Shown in pieces: positions 52,722-63,280 of a stretch of 64,000 bases of DNA (its first letter is position 1; each line of letters begins with the position of its first letter). This DNA comes from an uncultured Dyadobacter sp. Its GTDB lineage: Bacteria; Bacteroidota; Bacteroidia; Cytophagales; Spirosomataceae. The translations under genes and the position numbers were made by a program. The notes under the pieces are model-generated. The model was not told the origin of the DNA and made no database searches. It worked only from the letters and a program-made list of their open reading frames with translations. The stretch covers positions 124,001 to 188,000 of the forward strand of contig NZ_CAMLSE010000005.1 of assembly GCF_946482605.1 (NCBI RefSeq), given 5' to 3'.

Positions 52722-55700
52722 TTATGCGCCTTGATGGTTCCTTAATTTCGCCACGTATTCGGATGGTGAAACACCGTATTGCTTCGTGAAACTTTTGGAG
52801 AAATAGGAAGGCGTGTTAAACCCGACTTCATAGGCGATCTGGTTAATGTTAAGCCGGCCTTCCTGTAATAGTTTCAACCCTTTTTTTAGCCGCACGGATT
52901 TAATAAAATCATGAACACCCTGGCCGGTTAACGATTTAAACTTGGCATACAGCACCGTCCGGCTCAGATTCGTCAGCTCGCTGATTTTCTTATTGTCCAG
53001 ATCGGGCGCAGCGAGGTTTTCTTCAATGTAGGTTACTATGTTATCCAAAAACTCTTTATCCAGCTGGCTGGTGACCAGATCCGAAGGGTAAAGTTCGTCC
53101 GACTGGACAAACTTCTGCCGAATGATATCCTGGTTACGGATAAAGTTATACACCACCTGGAATAGTAAATGCTGTTTGACAGGTTTCATCAGGTAGGCGT
53201 CGGCCCCCGCTTCGTAACCCGACAGCTGGCTGTCTTCTCCGGCCTGACTGGTCAGTAAAATAACCGGAATATGGCTGGTGTTTGGATCATTTTTGATGGT
53301 CTGGCAAAATTCCAAACCGTTCATTACCGGCATGATCATGTCTGAAATAATCACATCGGGCTGTGACCCGGCTGCAACCTGAATGGCCTCTACCCCATTT
53401 TCCGCTTCGGAAACATCGAATACATCCGAAAGCAAAAGGCGAAGGAACGTCCGTATCTCGGGGTTGTCATCAACAATCAGGATTTTCTTTCCATGTAATG
53501 CCTCCACTTTTTCAGCTGACAATGTTTCAACAGTTGCGGTTTCGGTAGCTGGTTGAGATGCAATCGATTGGGTAATCCTAGAAGAATCAATCGCTGTATT
53601 TCTTGATTTTGGAAGGATAACGGTAAAAGTTGTTCCCTGATCCGGCGCACTTTCCACGGAAATGGAGCCTTTGTTAGCCTCAATAAATTCTTTGACAATG
53701 ACAAGCCCGAGCCCGGTGCCGGTTTCGCCGGCAGTACCGATGGTAATGCTTTGCCGCTGAAAATCGAACAAGCTGGTGGCCTGCTCCTGGTTCATGCCAA
53801 TGCCTGTGTCGGTAATGGATAGTATAATCTGATCGCCATTAACACTGGACGCTACGGTGATTTCTCCGTTTACGGGCGTAAACTTAATGCTGTTGCTCAA
53901 CAGGTTACGCAAAACAGTGTCAATCATTTGGACATCAGCAAAAATGGTGTGTCCCGGATCTACAAATAAAGAGAAGTGAATGTTCTTACCTTTCATTTGC
54001 TGTTCCAGAAGCGCTTCATTTTTGATCAGCAATTCGTACAGGTTGAGGTCTTCCGGAAGGTAGGTGATATTCTGCGTCTGTGTTTGGGCCCAGTCGAGCA
54101 GGGTTATGAGCAGATTCTGAATGGAATTTGAACTTTTATTGATATCCGTGATGTAGCTGTAAATCTCGTTGCTGCTCAGCTGCGCAAATTTCACTTTGAG
54201 CAAATCGGAAATCCCGGACAAAGCGGCCACCGGATTTTTAAGGTCATGTGCAAGGATAGAAAAGAAGCGATCCTTGGTATGATTACTCATTTCCAGATCT
54301 TCATTGGCTTCCTTCAATTCACGCGTTCTGGCTGTCACCACCTGTTCAAGCTGCCGGTTTTGTTGCTCTACGGAGGCCAGGCGTTGGTAAAATATCAAAA
54401 GGATAACCCCGACAATCGTGACAAGAATCAGTAACCTGAACCACCAGGTTTTCCAGAACGGCGGGGTTACGATCAGTACTATTTCCGCACTGTTAGCAGA
54501 TAGCTCACCATTATTGGCGACAGTTTTTACCCTCAGCAGATACTCTCCGGCATCGAGGTTCGTGTATGTTACGTTGTTTTTTGATCCAATCCGGCTCCAT
54601 TCCTTATCAAATCCTTCGAGCATGTAAGCGTAGTTGACCTTCTCTTTATTGATGTAATTCAAAGCCGCGAACTCGAATGTTATGACCGACTCTGCGTAGG
54701 ATAGTACAATTTCCCTGGCCGTGTTAATGCTCTCAGTTAAAGGAGAATCATTTTTCCTGACCGGCACTTCTTTATTGAAGATCTGGAAGCTGGTGAAAAG
54801 GACAGGAAGTTCAGTAGTAGATGTATGGGTGTCTTTTGGATCAAATTCATTGAATCCGTTAAATCCTCCAAGGTACATTTTGCCATTTCGACTCAGGCAG
54901 CGCGCGGCTTTAAACTCATTTCCCTGCAATCCGTCGGTAATGCCAAAATTTTCAAATGTATTTCTGGCGATGTTGTACTTGGAAATCCCTTTGGTTGTAC
55001 TAATCCACAGATTGCCGGATTCGTCGGAAAGCAAACCGGTAATGACATCGCTGGGCAGACCATTCCCGGTGTACCATTGGGCGATCTCACCCGTTTTCGG
55101 ATCAAGGCGGTTCATCCCATAGTTGGTACCCAGCCACAGATTCCCCTGAGCATCTTCCCAGATACAGGTTACACTATTGTTACTAAGACTGTTAGTCGAT
55201 TCTGTGTGTTTAAAGGAGCGGAATTTGCCGGTCTTCTTGTCCATCATAGAAAGTCCTCCCCCGTCAGTCCCTATGAGCAGTTGGCCGCTGCGACTTTCCT
55301 GAATAGTCAGGATGTAATTTCCGCTCAGGCTGGCGGGGTTTTTAGGGTCATTTACAAAATGGGTAAACGAATGATCGGACGGGTTGTAGCGATCGAGCCC
55401 GCCACCATAGGTACCTACCCAGAGCTGTTCCTGGCTGTCTTTGAAAAGGTAAAACGCGTAATTACTATTGACGCTTTTCGGGTTTTGGGGATCGTTTACA
55501 TAATGCCGGTAATTGTTTTTCTCCGGGTTGAATACCGTAATGCCCTCGCCCCAGGTACCTATCCACAAATCATGGTTCTTATCTTCTGCTACCGTCAGCA
55601 CGTAGTCGCCGGCAATGGAGTTTTGATTGTTTTTGAGGTGTTTGTAATTTCTAAACTCATTTTTTGAACGGTCGAAACGGTCCAACCCGCCTCCGTCGGT

Positions 55701-56846
55701 ACCGATCCAAAGCAGGTTCTTTGCGTCCTCATAAATGAAGTTTACAATGTTGTTGCTCAAACTATTGGTTCCTTGCCGATGCCGGTAATGGTTAAACTTA
55801 CCCGCTTCGGGGTTTACTACATTTACCCCACCATTCAGCGTCCCCATCCATATATTACCCTGGCGGTCTTTCAGCACGGAGTTTATCGTGTTGCTGCTGA
55901 TGCTGGTTTTGTCATTATCGTTGGCCCGGAAGTGCGTAAAAGTGTCCTTTTGGGGATTAAAAAGAGTCAGTCCGTCGTTTTCGGTACCTATCCACAAATT
56001 GCCCAGATTATCTTCGGCAATGGAAAGCAGTACGTCGTTGCTTAGTTCCTTACGCTTAAAAGGGCTAAGCACCCCCGATTTTCTATCGAGCTGACTAAGC
56101 CCGCCGCCATAGGTGCCTACCCAAAAATTCCGGTGACTGTCTTCGAACACAAACTTGATCTTATTGTAAGGAGCTGAATTCGTTTGTGGGATCGCCTGGG
56201 TAAAGTTTCGGAACGTCCGTGTTTTCTTGTCGTAAAGATTCAGTCCGGTCGTGGTCCCTATCCAGATATTTCTGTTTTTGTCCTCATAAATGTGGGAGAT
56301 ACTGTTGCCCGTCAATCCGCCAGGTCGGTTGCCTGCCGCAGCATAATGTGAAAACTGCTTCTTCTTAGCATCATAAAAATCAAGACCGCTGGAAGCGGTG
56401 CCGATCCATACATTATTGTCACTGTCGACGAAAATACATTCGATGTAGTCACTGGAAATTGCGCCGGTGGTGGAAGATTTTGTACCCGCGCGGTAGTGGT
56501 AAAATTGATTGAATTTCGGATCGAATACGTTGACCCCACCCTCCCAGGTCGCAAGCCATAATTTTCCATCGGCATCCTCGGCAATGGACTTGATATCATT
56601 GGAACTTAAACTGTTCGGGTCGCCGGGATCTTTTTTATAGACGGTAAAATTGTAACCGTCGTATTTATTGAGCCCATCCATGGTGCCCAGCCAGATGAAT
56701 CCATTTTTGTCCTGAAATGTGCAACGAACCGTGTTTTGAGATAAGCCGTCGTTGCTGCCGATGTTGAGAAATTTTACATTACTATTTTGGGCGAAAACGA
56801 AATTGGACAGCAAAACAAGCAAAAACACAGCAACTCTGTATAACAT
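52722..56846 (-). CDS. Hybrid two-component system sensor/regulator (HTCS) of the hexosaminidase locus
   Basis: I use ATG 56846 (1374 residues); the longer frame begins at GTG 56909 and hides the signal peptide MLYRVAVFLLVLLSNFVFAQ. Periplasmic regulator-propeller repeats (about 25-680, many 'NLWIGT'-type units) and a Y_Y_Y domain precede the membrane helix LLILVTIVGVILLIFYQ. HisKA has H867 in LAHDLKNPV. The ATPase has NLLSNSIKFTP and GTGLGLVIVKEF. The receiver aspartate is in VIISDMIMP, and an AraC-type HTH ends the protein (GFNTPSYFSKSF). It is divergent from SusC/SusD, the usual place for the regulator of such a locus. Confidence 0.95.
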   Translation of the reverse strand: MLYRVAVFLLVLLSNFVFAQNSNVKFLNIGSNDGLSQNTVRCTFQDKNGFIWLGTMDGLNKYDGYNFTVYKKDPGDPNSLSSNDIKSIAEDADGKLWLATWEGGVNVFDPKFNQFYHYRAGTKSSTTGAISSDYIECIFVDSDNNVWIGTASSGLDFYDAKKKQFSHYAAAGNRPGGLTGNSISHIYEDKNRNIWIGTTTGLNLYDKKTRTFRNFTQAIPQTNSAPYNKIKFVFEDSHRNFWVGTYGGGLSQLDRKSGVLSPFKRKELSNDVLLSIAEDNLGNLWIGTENDGLTLFNPQKDTFTHFRANDNDKTSISSNTINSVLKDRQGNIWMGTLNGGVNVVNPEAGKFNHYRHRQGTNSLSNNIVNFIYEDAKNLLWIGTDGGGLDRFDRSKNEFRNYKHLKNNQNSIAGDYVLTVAEDKNHDLWIGTWGEGITVFNPEKNNYRHYVNDPQNPKSVNSNYAFYLFKDSQEQLWVGTYGGGLDRYNPSDHSFTHFVNDPKNPASLSGNYILTIQESRSGQLLIGTDGGGLSMMDKKTGKFRSFKHTESTNSLSNNSVTCIWEDAQGNLWLGTNYGMNRLDPKTGEIAQWYTGNGLPSDVITGLLSDESGNLWISTTKGISKYNIARNTFENFGITDGLQGNEFKAARCLSRNGKMYLGGFNGFNEFDPKDTHTSTTELPVLFTSFQIFNKEVPVRKNDSPLTESINTAREIVLSYAESVITFEFAALNYINKEKVNYAYMLEGFDKEWSRIGSKNNVTYTNLDAGEYLLRVKTVANNGELSANSAEIVLIVTPPFWKTWWFRLLILVTIVGVILLIFYQRLASVEQQNRQLEQVVTARTRELKEANEDLEMSNHTKDRFFSILAHDLKNPVAALSGISDLLKVKFAQLSSNEIYSYITDINKSSNSIQNLLITLLDWAQTQTQNITYLPEDLNLYELLIKNEALLEQQMKGKNIHFSLFVDPGHTIFADVQMIDTVLRNLLSNSIKFTPVNGEITVASSVNGDQIILSITDTGIGMNQEQATSLFDFQRQSITIGTAGETGTGLGLVIVKEFIEANKGSISVESAPDQGTTFTVILPKSRNTAIDSSRITQSIASQPATETATVETLSAEKVEALHGKKILIVDDNPEIRTFLRLLLSDVFDVSEAENGVEAIQVAAGSQPDVIISDMIMPVMNGLEFCQTIKNDPNTSHIPVILLTSQAGEDSQLSGYEAGADAYLMKPVKQHLLFQVVYNFIRNQDIIRQKFVQSDELYPSDLVTSQLDKEFLDNIVTYIEENLAAPDLDNKKISELTNLSRTVLYAKFKSLTGQGVHDFIKSVRLKKGLKLLQEGRLNINQIAYEVGFNTPSYFSKSFTKQYGVSPSEYVAKLRNHQGA

Positions 56847-57100
56847 ACTAAAATATCTTGAACGAAGACTTTCGCCACCTTTAATTCTTGAAGTTACGAT
56901 TTTGAGCACTTAATCTTACTGAATTCTTCAAAATACCGCTAGAAAATTCGCCCTAAGTAACCTCACGGACAGATGTACCACAATTCGGGACTATTGGAAC
57001 ACGACAAGATTCGCCCTGCCGGTAGTTTTATCGGACCAATCATCGATCCAATGATCATGCCCTTCTGCCCACCAAATTTCAAGAACCCTTATTGATTAAA
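56847..57100. promoter_or_regulatory. Divergent promoter region of HTCS and susC, with direct repeats
   Basis: Between the two divergent starts are AAAATTCGCCCT (56943-56954) and AAGATTCGCCCT (57006-57017), direct repeats one mismatch apart and 63 bp apart start-to-start, six DNA turns. CCAATCATCGAT and CCAATGATCATG (57036-57059) form a second short direct repeat. These are candidate HTCS sites; AraC-type regulators commonly use direct repeats. Confidence 0.45.
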
Positions 57101-60100
57101 ATGATGCTAAAATTTACAAGAAAACTACGCAACGCCCTGCTCTTTACAGCTTCTGGGATGCTGGTGCTCAGCACAGCGGTGGTATCCGTGCATGCGTCAC
57201 CGAAAGCGGTTACCAGCAGGTTTAAAAAGATTACTATCTCGGGTAAGGTCGCATCAAAAGAAGGCGAACTTCTTCCAGGTGCCTCTGTCATGGAGAAAGG
57301 AACGCAGAACGGCACCAGTACGGATGCGAATGGCAAGTTTAGTCTGGTAGTTGAAGACAATGCCATCCTCATCTTTAAAATGCTGGGCTACGAAACAATG
57401 GAATTGCCGGTTGCAGGCAAATCGGTGCTCGACGTGGCGATGACTACAGACGTTGCTTCGCTGAACGAAGTAATGGTGGTAGGCTATGGCAGCAAGAACA
57501 AAAGCAGCTTTACCGGCTCGGCCGTGACATTGGGTTCGGAAGATCTTAACCAGGCCTCCCTATCTATGGCAAACCTTTTACAAGGCAGGGCAGCGGGTGT
57601 GCAGGTTACACAGAATAACGGTACGCCCGGAGCAGCCCTTTCCATCCGGATTCGTGGTACCAATTCATTGAACGCCGATAGTGAGCCGTTGTACGTAATT
57701 GATGGTTTCCCTGTGAACGGCGGAGTAGGCTTTACCCTGAACCCGGAAGATATCGCTTCCATCACTATTCTTAAAGATGCGGCCTCCACTGCAATCTACG
57801 GATCACGCGGTGCCAACGGGGTAATTTTGGTAACAACCAAAAACGGAACCAATAAAGCCAGCCGACTTAGTCTGCATAGCTCTTATGGTATCCAGAAAGT
57901 AGTGAACCGCTTTAACCTGGTTGGCCCTTACGATCATGCAATGCGACTCAACAGATTGGCGGGAATCAACGGGGAGCTGCCTCCTTATGGCGCTGGCCGA
58001 CTGGATTCGTTGCAACGCGGAATATTGGGTACCGACTGGCAGGATGAGCTTTTCCGTACAGCTTCGGTACAAAATCACACAGTTAGTTTTACCGGCGGGA
58101 ATGACAAAACATCGATTTTTTCCAGCTTTGATTACATGAATCAGGAAGGTATCATTGTTCATTCCAACTTTAAACGGATTGGCGGTCGTGTCAACGTGGA
58201 TCATACAGTGAATGATAAGTTCAAAATGACCGCCCGCGTGTTTGGTAACTACGGTATTCAAAATGACCTGCCCCTCGCTCCTTCAACGATCAACGGATTT
58301 TTGAAGCAAGTTTTGAGAGCCAATCCCGCTTCCACTTACGATTCAGGATTGCCTCCGCAACGCGATGCCCGTAACCCGCTTCACTTTGTTCAGGCAGAGG
58401 ATCGCGAGAATACCTCCTATCGTACCAATGGCTATTTCTCTTTGAAATATGAAATAATCAAAGGGTTGCTGTTACAAGGAGATTTCGGTGCAGATATAAC
58501 CAAAAGCAAGTACCGTTACTTCGCTCCGTCTACAGTACCTAATGCTGTCTCTACAAAGGGTTTGGCTACCGTGACAAACATAGACGAAATGGATCTGATC
58601 TTTAACCCGACACTCAACTACGATATCAAGAAGGGCGATCATTCCATCAAACTATTGGCAGGTTACAATCATCAACACTTCACCTATCAGGAAACAGGTA
58701 TAACGGCTACCAATTTCAGTAGTGACGACCTTGGCTATGATAACCTGGCAACGGCCCAGGAGTTCAATGCTTACTCAGGAAAAAGCATGATCAAGCGAAA
58801 GAGCTGGTTCGGACGTGTGGATTATGACTTTAATGACAAGTATATTTTTACCGGTATTTACCGCATAGACGGCTCTTCCGTTTTTGGCGACAACAACAAG
58901 CTGGGTTATTTTCCTTCTGCGGCATTTGCATGGAAATTTGGTCAGGAAGAAGCATTGAAGAACCTGTCGTTCCTATCGTCTGGTAAAGCACGCGTAAGTT
59001 ATGGTATCACAGGAAACGACCGTATCGGTTCGGGCATCTCTCTGGCGACGTTCGCTGCCAATAATTCAACGCGGTATACTTTTGACGGAGTTTCGTCTGT
59101 GAGCGGAATCGCGGTTACGCGTCTTTCCAACCCCGATCTGAAATGGGAACAAACTACTGCCTGGGACTTGGGACTGGAAGTAGGGTTGTTCAATAACAGA
59201 TTAATTGTAGAGGCTGATTACTACGATAAGCAAACCAATGATTTGTTGCTTGACAGAAGTATTTCTCCTTCCACAGGTTTTGAAACCCGTTTCGGAAATG
59301 CCGGTAAAGTGCAAAACAGAGGGGTGGAACTTTCTGTTCAGACGGTTAACCTGAATGGCAAGGATTTCAAATGGAACAGTACGATCTCTTATGCCTACAA
59401 TAAAAATAAGGTGAAGTCATTGGGTGTCAATAACTCGGACATCTATGTGGGGAGCTTCAAGCCGGACGGAGCTGCAAATTTTGAAAGTCCGTTTATCATC
59501 CGTGTGGGCGAGCCTATCGGTGCGATTTATGGCTATGTATACGAAGGAATTCTTCAGGAGAACGATCCGGCACTCGCCACGCATCCTAATGCGAAGCCTG
59601 GGGATCCCAAATTTGCAGATCTTAATGGCGATGGAGTCGTGAATGCGGACGATCGCAAAGTGCTCGGAACCGGTGTGCCTAAGGTGAACTTCGGTTTTAC
59701 CAATAACCTGACTTACAAGAATTTCAGACTGGATGTGGTAGTTCAGGGGCAAGCCGGAGGAAAGCTGGTCAATGTTCAGAAAGTCGATCTACTGAACCCG
59801 ATTACCCAGGGGAACGTGCTTAACCAGGTAATAACGGACACCTGGTCGCCAGAGAATCCAGGCGGTACGATCCCGGCCCGCAGCTTTTATGGTAATACAC
59901 ACGGCGGTTTTGTCAACTCGCGTTTTGTTGAAAGCTCGGATTTCCTTCGTTTGAAAAATGTAACACTTACGTACAGCATTCCTGCTTCGATATTGAAAAG
60001 CTTACGCATAGCCGCGTTTGATATCTATGTAAATGCGCAAAATCTGGCTACAATCACCAAATATTCTGGCTTAGATCCTGAGATTGGCAACCTGGTCGAT

Positions 60101-60196
60101 AACTCGCAGCAAAACCGCAACGTGGCGAGAGGGATAGATTTTAACGCTTATCCGGTAAGTACCATGTTTTTATTAGGTGGAAGATTGACGTTTTAA
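57101..60196 (+). CDS. SusC/RagA TonB-dependent receptor (no STN domain)
   Basis: A 1031-residue outer-membrane transporter. I use ATG 57101, because the frame's earlier start is TTG 57092; ATG 57104 would also work. The carboxypeptidase-like domain (about 45-125, STDANGKFSLVVED) and plug (LQGRAAGVQVTQNNGTPGA, IRGTNSLNADSEPLYVIDG, ILKDAASTAIYGSRGANGVI) are typical. No STN domain is seen, so it does not use the sigma/FecR route and depends on the HTCS. SusD follows 23 bp later. Barrel ends STMFLLGGRLTF. Confidence 0.95.
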   Translation: MMLKFTRKLRNALLFTASGMLVLSTAVVSVHASPKAVTSRFKKITISGKVASKEGELLPGASVMEKGTQNGTSTDANGKFSLVVEDNAILIFKMLGYETMELPVAGKSVLDVAMTTDVASLNEVMVVGYGSKNKSSFTGSAVTLGSEDLNQASLSMANLLQGRAAGVQVTQNNGTPGAALSIRIRGTNSLNADSEPLYVIDGFPVNGGVGFTLNPEDIASITILKDAASTAIYGSRGANGVILVTTKNGTNKASRLSLHSSYGIQKVVNRFNLVGPYDHAMRLNRLAGINGELPPYGAGRLDSLQRGILGTDWQDELFRTASVQNHTVSFTGGNDKTSIFSSFDYMNQEGIIVHSNFKRIGGRVNVDHTVNDKFKMTARVFGNYGIQNDLPLAPSTINGFLKQVLRANPASTYDSGLPPQRDARNPLHFVQAEDRENTSYRTNGYFSLKYEIIKGLLLQGDFGADITKSKYRYFAPSTVPNAVSTKGLATVTNIDEMDLIFNPTLNYDIKKGDHSIKLLAGYNHQHFTYQETGITATNFSSDDLGYDNLATAQEFNAYSGKSMIKRKSWFGRVDYDFNDKYIFTGIYRIDGSSVFGDNNKLGYFPSAAFAWKFGQEEALKNLSFLSSGKARVSYGITGNDRIGSGISLATFAANNSTRYTFDGVSSVSGIAVTRLSNPDLKWEQTTAWDLGLEVGLFNNRLIVEADYYDKQTNDLLLDRSISPSTGFETRFGNAGKVQNRGVELSVQTVNLNGKDFKWNSTISYAYNKNKVKSLGVNNSDIYVGSFKPDGAANFESPFIIRVGEPIGAIYGYVYEGILQENDPALATHPNAKPGDPKFADLNGDGVVNADDRKVLGTGVPKVNFGFTNNLTYKNFRLDVVVQGQAGGKLVNVQKVDLLNPITQGNVLNQVITDTWSPENPGGTIPARSFYGNTHGGFVNSRFVESSDFLRLKNVTLTYSIPASILKSLRIAAFDIYVNAQNLATITKYSGLDPEIGNLVDNSQQNRNVARGIDFNAYPVSTMFLLGGRLTF

Positions 60197-60219
60197 TCAA
60201 AATATAAATCGAATCAGAA

Positions 60220-61788
60220 ATGAAGAATGCATATCGAATGATTAACGTAGCCCTACTCTCCGGACTTCTTCTGGCGACGGGTTGTGAGAATGGATTGGAG
60301 GACGAAACGTTTTCAGTGTACAATCAGAACGTACTTACCAAACCCGAGCACGCCGAACAGGCAGTTCGCGGAGCGTATGCAGCACTGAAAGATAATGGCG
60401 GATTTGGTTACTATGCCGGTCACTTGTATTGGTTGTACGAATATCCGGGCGAAGTGGTAACTACCACGGGTACGGCGCGTCAGGGAGGTCAGATCGATCA
60501 ATTGACCTACGATGCCTCTAACTCGACATTCAATGGCGTATGGATTAGTATTTTCAAACTGATTTCAAGAGCTAACGAAGCGGAAGAGCTGATTTCCAAT
60601 GTTGATTATATAGGAAACTCGTCGACAGTCGCCCTTCAAAACCAGAATTTGGGAGAAGTTCGTTTCCTGAGAGCATTGGCTTATTACGATGCTACATCAC
60701 TTTGGGGAGCAGTGCCCCTGTTTATCAAATCCTCTTCCAAATTCACAGAAAGTGATGAAAATCCGCCCTTAACCGATCAGTCGGTCATTGAAGAAGCGAT
60801 GATTGCCGATCTGCAATTTGCGGAGCAAAACCTGCCTCAGTCGTATACTGCAACGGAAGTGGCACGTGCAACAAGCGGCGCGGCTAAGGCACTTTTAGCT
60901 CGTTTGTACATGCGTCGTGGTGAGTTTGAGAAAGCTGCTGAAAAATCGTTGGAAGTAATGAACAAAAATTACGATTTGCGGACAAAGGCCGAGGGTGGTA
61001 TCAAATCACTTTTTGCGACAGACAACCGCTCTGATAACGAGTTTATCTTTGTTTTGAAGTCGTCGAACGAGGCGGGTTCTTATGGTATCAATAGCAACAG
61101 CTTTGGTATTAATTCTGTCCCCTGGGATTTCAACAGGGGCTGGAACAACTTCCCGATCCACCTGCAATTCTATGCGCAATTTGATAAGGCAGATGCAAGA
61201 CGAGAACTGCTGACTGGTATTTACAAAGCACTTTACGGGACGATTGTGAGTGTTCCGAAAGAGTTTGGTGGTATTGGCGGAACGGCTCCTGATACGACCG
61301 CGGCCAAGTACGTTTATAACCTGAAATACCCGCACGTGAATAACTACAATTACGCAGGTTTTAACAACGTTGTCATCATTCGCTATGCCGACGTGTTGCT
61401 GATGCGTGCCGAAGCATTGAACGAAGTAAGCGGCCCTAACCAGGAAAGCATTACACTGCTGAACCAGGTTCGTACGCGGAGCGGGCTTCCGGCGCTTACG
61501 CTGGCCGCTTTTACCACCAAGGATAAACTACGGGACGAAATTTTCGAGGAGCGTAGCAAAGAGCTCTTTATGGAAGGCCGTAAGCGCGATGACCTCATAC
61601 GCTGGGGAAAAAGCGCAAGCAACGGGACCAATGCGTTGTTGAAATTTAAAGAGAAAATAGTACCAAGATTGCTATCGCCATCTACCTATTCTGATGCCGT
61701 GGATTACACCAAATATCCTTATCCTCAGAATGAAATTCAAAGCAACACATCCCTTGAACCGGGTGTGAATGCAGGCAGGGTCAGGTAA
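60220..61788 (+). CDS. SusD/RagB-family glycan-binding lipoprotein
   Basis: A 522-residue lipoprotein with lipobox ATGC (C22). The SusD helical core is recognisable: NQNLGEVRFLRALAYYDATS, SGAAKALLARLYMRRGEFEKA and IIRYADVLLMRAEALNE. The C-terminal DEIFEERSKELFMEGRKRDD and PIP-like ending NEIQSNTSLEPG are standard. It would cap the SusC channel encoded just upstream. The ligand is presumably an N-acetylhexosamine-containing oligosaccharide, given the neighbouring GH20. Confidence 0.95.
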   Translation: MKNAYRMINVALLSGLLLATGCENGLEDETFSVYNQNVLTKPEHAEQAVRGAYAALKDNGGFGYYAGHLYWLYEYPGEVVTTTGTARQGGQIDQLTYDASNSTFNGVWISIFKLISRANEAEELISNVDYIGNSSTVALQNQNLGEVRFLRALAYYDATSLWGAVPLFIKSSSKFTESDENPPLTDQSVIEEAMIADLQFAEQNLPQSYTATEVARATSGAAKALLARLYMRRGEFEKAAEKSLEVMNKNYDLRTKAEGGIKSLFATDNRSDNEFIFVLKSSNEAGSYGINSNSFGINSVPWDFNRGWNNFPIHLQFYAQFDKADARRELLTGIYKALYGTIVSVPKEFGGIGGTAPDTTAAKYVYNLKYPHVNNYNYAGFNNVVIIRYADVLLMRAEALNEVSGPNQESITLLNQVRTRSGLPALTLAAFTTKDKLRDEIFEERSKELFMEGRKRDDLIRWGKSASNGTNALLKFKEKIVPRLLSPSTYSDAVDYTKYPYPQNEIQSNTSLEPGVNAGRVR

Positions 61789-61806
61789 CAAAATACATGC
61801 TTGGGG

Positions 61807-61839
61807 AAAGGTGCCGATTTTGTCAAATCCGGTACCTTT
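61807..61839 (+). terminator. Hairpin after susD
   Basis: AAAGGTGCCGATTT and AAATCCGGTACCTTT form an imperfect inverted repeat 18 bp after the SusD stop. The 3' arm ends CTTTCTCTTCG, a weak T-rich tail. It could end or attenuate the SusC/SusD transcript. It also makes TTG 61801 an unlikely start for the next gene. Confidence 0.5.
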
Positions 61840-61863
61840 CTCTTCGTAAACAGTCAATTCGGT

Positions 61864-63279
61864 ATGCAGAAGTTTAGGAAACCCATTGTTTTTATTGCCG
61901 TAATTCTGGCGGGAATTGCACTGCTCTGGCAGTTGGATTCGGTGAAGGATTATGTAGCTCCCATCCGGATTGGTGCGATCGATTTGGTTCATGTGCCCGA
62001 AAACCGGCTTCGCTTTAAGGTAAATGTGAAAACAAACCGCAAGTCGGATGCCTATTTAAAATACTGGAAACGGAACAGTAAGGACACATTGTATTCCACT
62101 ACTTCAAAAGACACTGATTCACACACACTCTGGGTTGTCAATACAACCGGAGACACGCGTTACACTTTTCAGGTAGTAGCTTCGACAGGCACCAAAACGG
62201 TGCTGAGCAAAAAATACCCGCTCGAAACCCGCTCCATTTACCAGGCCACGCCTTACTTCACACTTGAACACATGGATAGTACTTTCTCCAAAGAAATGGA
62301 GAATAAATACTTCCTGACCCAGATTTTATCCGAGCCCGGATCGGCCGTTATCATTGATCACAAGGGCGAGATTGTCTGGTACGAGCCATTTAAAAAAGGG
62401 GTAAAAGTCTCACACTGGACACCCGAAAAAACAGTCATGTGCATTGTCGGGGCGGAGAAAATACCTTCTTCGGGCGGAGATGAAATTATCGAAATGGACC
62501 TGACAGGAAAGGTGCTCACGCATTTACAGGTCGGCAAAGGCGACATGGATAAATTGGTCCACCACGAAGTCCGTACCGATAAGGATGGCAACATTTATGC
62601 ACTCACTTTTGACAAGAAATTATTTGACCTGACCTCCGTTGGCGGAGCAAAACAGGACACCGTGAAAGGTGATGGAATCGTCATTTTCAGTCGTGACGGG
62701 AAAAAACTGTGGGAATGGACCATGCTCGATCACCTGGACCCATTGTCGGATCCGGAAATTATGAAACATAAAAAAGACTGGGTACATGCCAACTCGGTTT
62801 ACCGGGAAGACGATGGCAACTTCCTGATCTCCTACCGCGACCTGAATCAGATCTGGAAAATAGATTTCAAAACTGGAAAAGTGCTTTGGAAACTGGGCGA
62901 TAAAGGGGATTTCCCGCTTACTGAAAACCAGCTTTTCAGCGCGCAGCATTTTGCGCATACCACTGCGAACAACGAGTTAATGATGCTCGATAATGGTGTT
63001 AAGAAGCAGACCACACGTGCGCTTTCATTCAAATTAGATCCCAACAACAAGACGGCGCAAACCGTGCTGGATATCAAATTACCTAAGGAATATTACACCA
63101 CAGCCAAAGGGAATGCCCAGTTTATCAATGGCGATAAAGTGGTGTTCAGCCTGACTGACCCTCGCTCCTTCCTGATCACCGATTTAAAGGGCCAAATCCT
63201 GTGGAAAATTCTGATTGGCGGCGATCCTTACCGATTGGAACAAACGCCGGGTTTTGCATTGAATAAACCGACATTCTGA
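61864..63279 (+). CDS. Arylsulfotransferase (ASST) family protein
   Basis: A 471-residue protein, started at ATG 61864 after the susD hairpin. An N-terminal signal anchor (PIVFIAVILAGIALLW) places the body in the periplasm. The beta-propeller has the ASST marks HHEVRTDKDGNIYAL, VHANSVYREDDGNFLISYRD and FAHTTANNELMMLD. The histidine of the first of these may be the sulfate carrier. ASSTs move sulfate between phenolic compounds without PAPS. Its place behind a hexosaminidase-linked SusC/SusD pair suggests handling of sulfated glycans or aromatic aglycones, which is speculative. Confidence 0.85.
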   Translation: MQKFRKPIVFIAVILAGIALLWQLDSVKDYVAPIRIGAIDLVHVPENRLRFKVNVKTNRKSDAYLKYWKRNSKDTLYSTTSKDTDSHTLWVVNTTGDTRYTFQVVASTGTKTVLSKKYPLETRSIYQATPYFTLEHMDSTFSKEMENKYFLTQILSEPGSAVIIDHKGEIVWYEPFKKGVKVSHWTPEKTVMCIVGAEKIPSSGGDEIIEMDLTGKVLTHLQVGKGDMDKLVHHEVRTDKDGNIYALTFDKKLFDLTSVGGAKQDTVKGDGIVIFSRDGKKLWEWTMLDHLDPLSDPEIMKHKKDWVHANSVYREDDGNFLISYRDLNQIWKIDFKTGKVLWKLGDKGDFPLTENQLFSAQHFAHTTANNELMMLDNGVKKQTTRALSFKLDPNNKTAQTVLDIKLPKEYYTTAKGNAQFINGDKVVFSLTDPRSFLITDLKGQILWKILIGGDPYRLEQTPGFALNKPTF

Positions 63280-63280
63280 A

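Noticed and set aside
56847..56909. GTG 56909 as start of the minus-strand HTCS
   Set aside because: It would put 21 residues before a perfect signal peptide that begins at ATG 56846.
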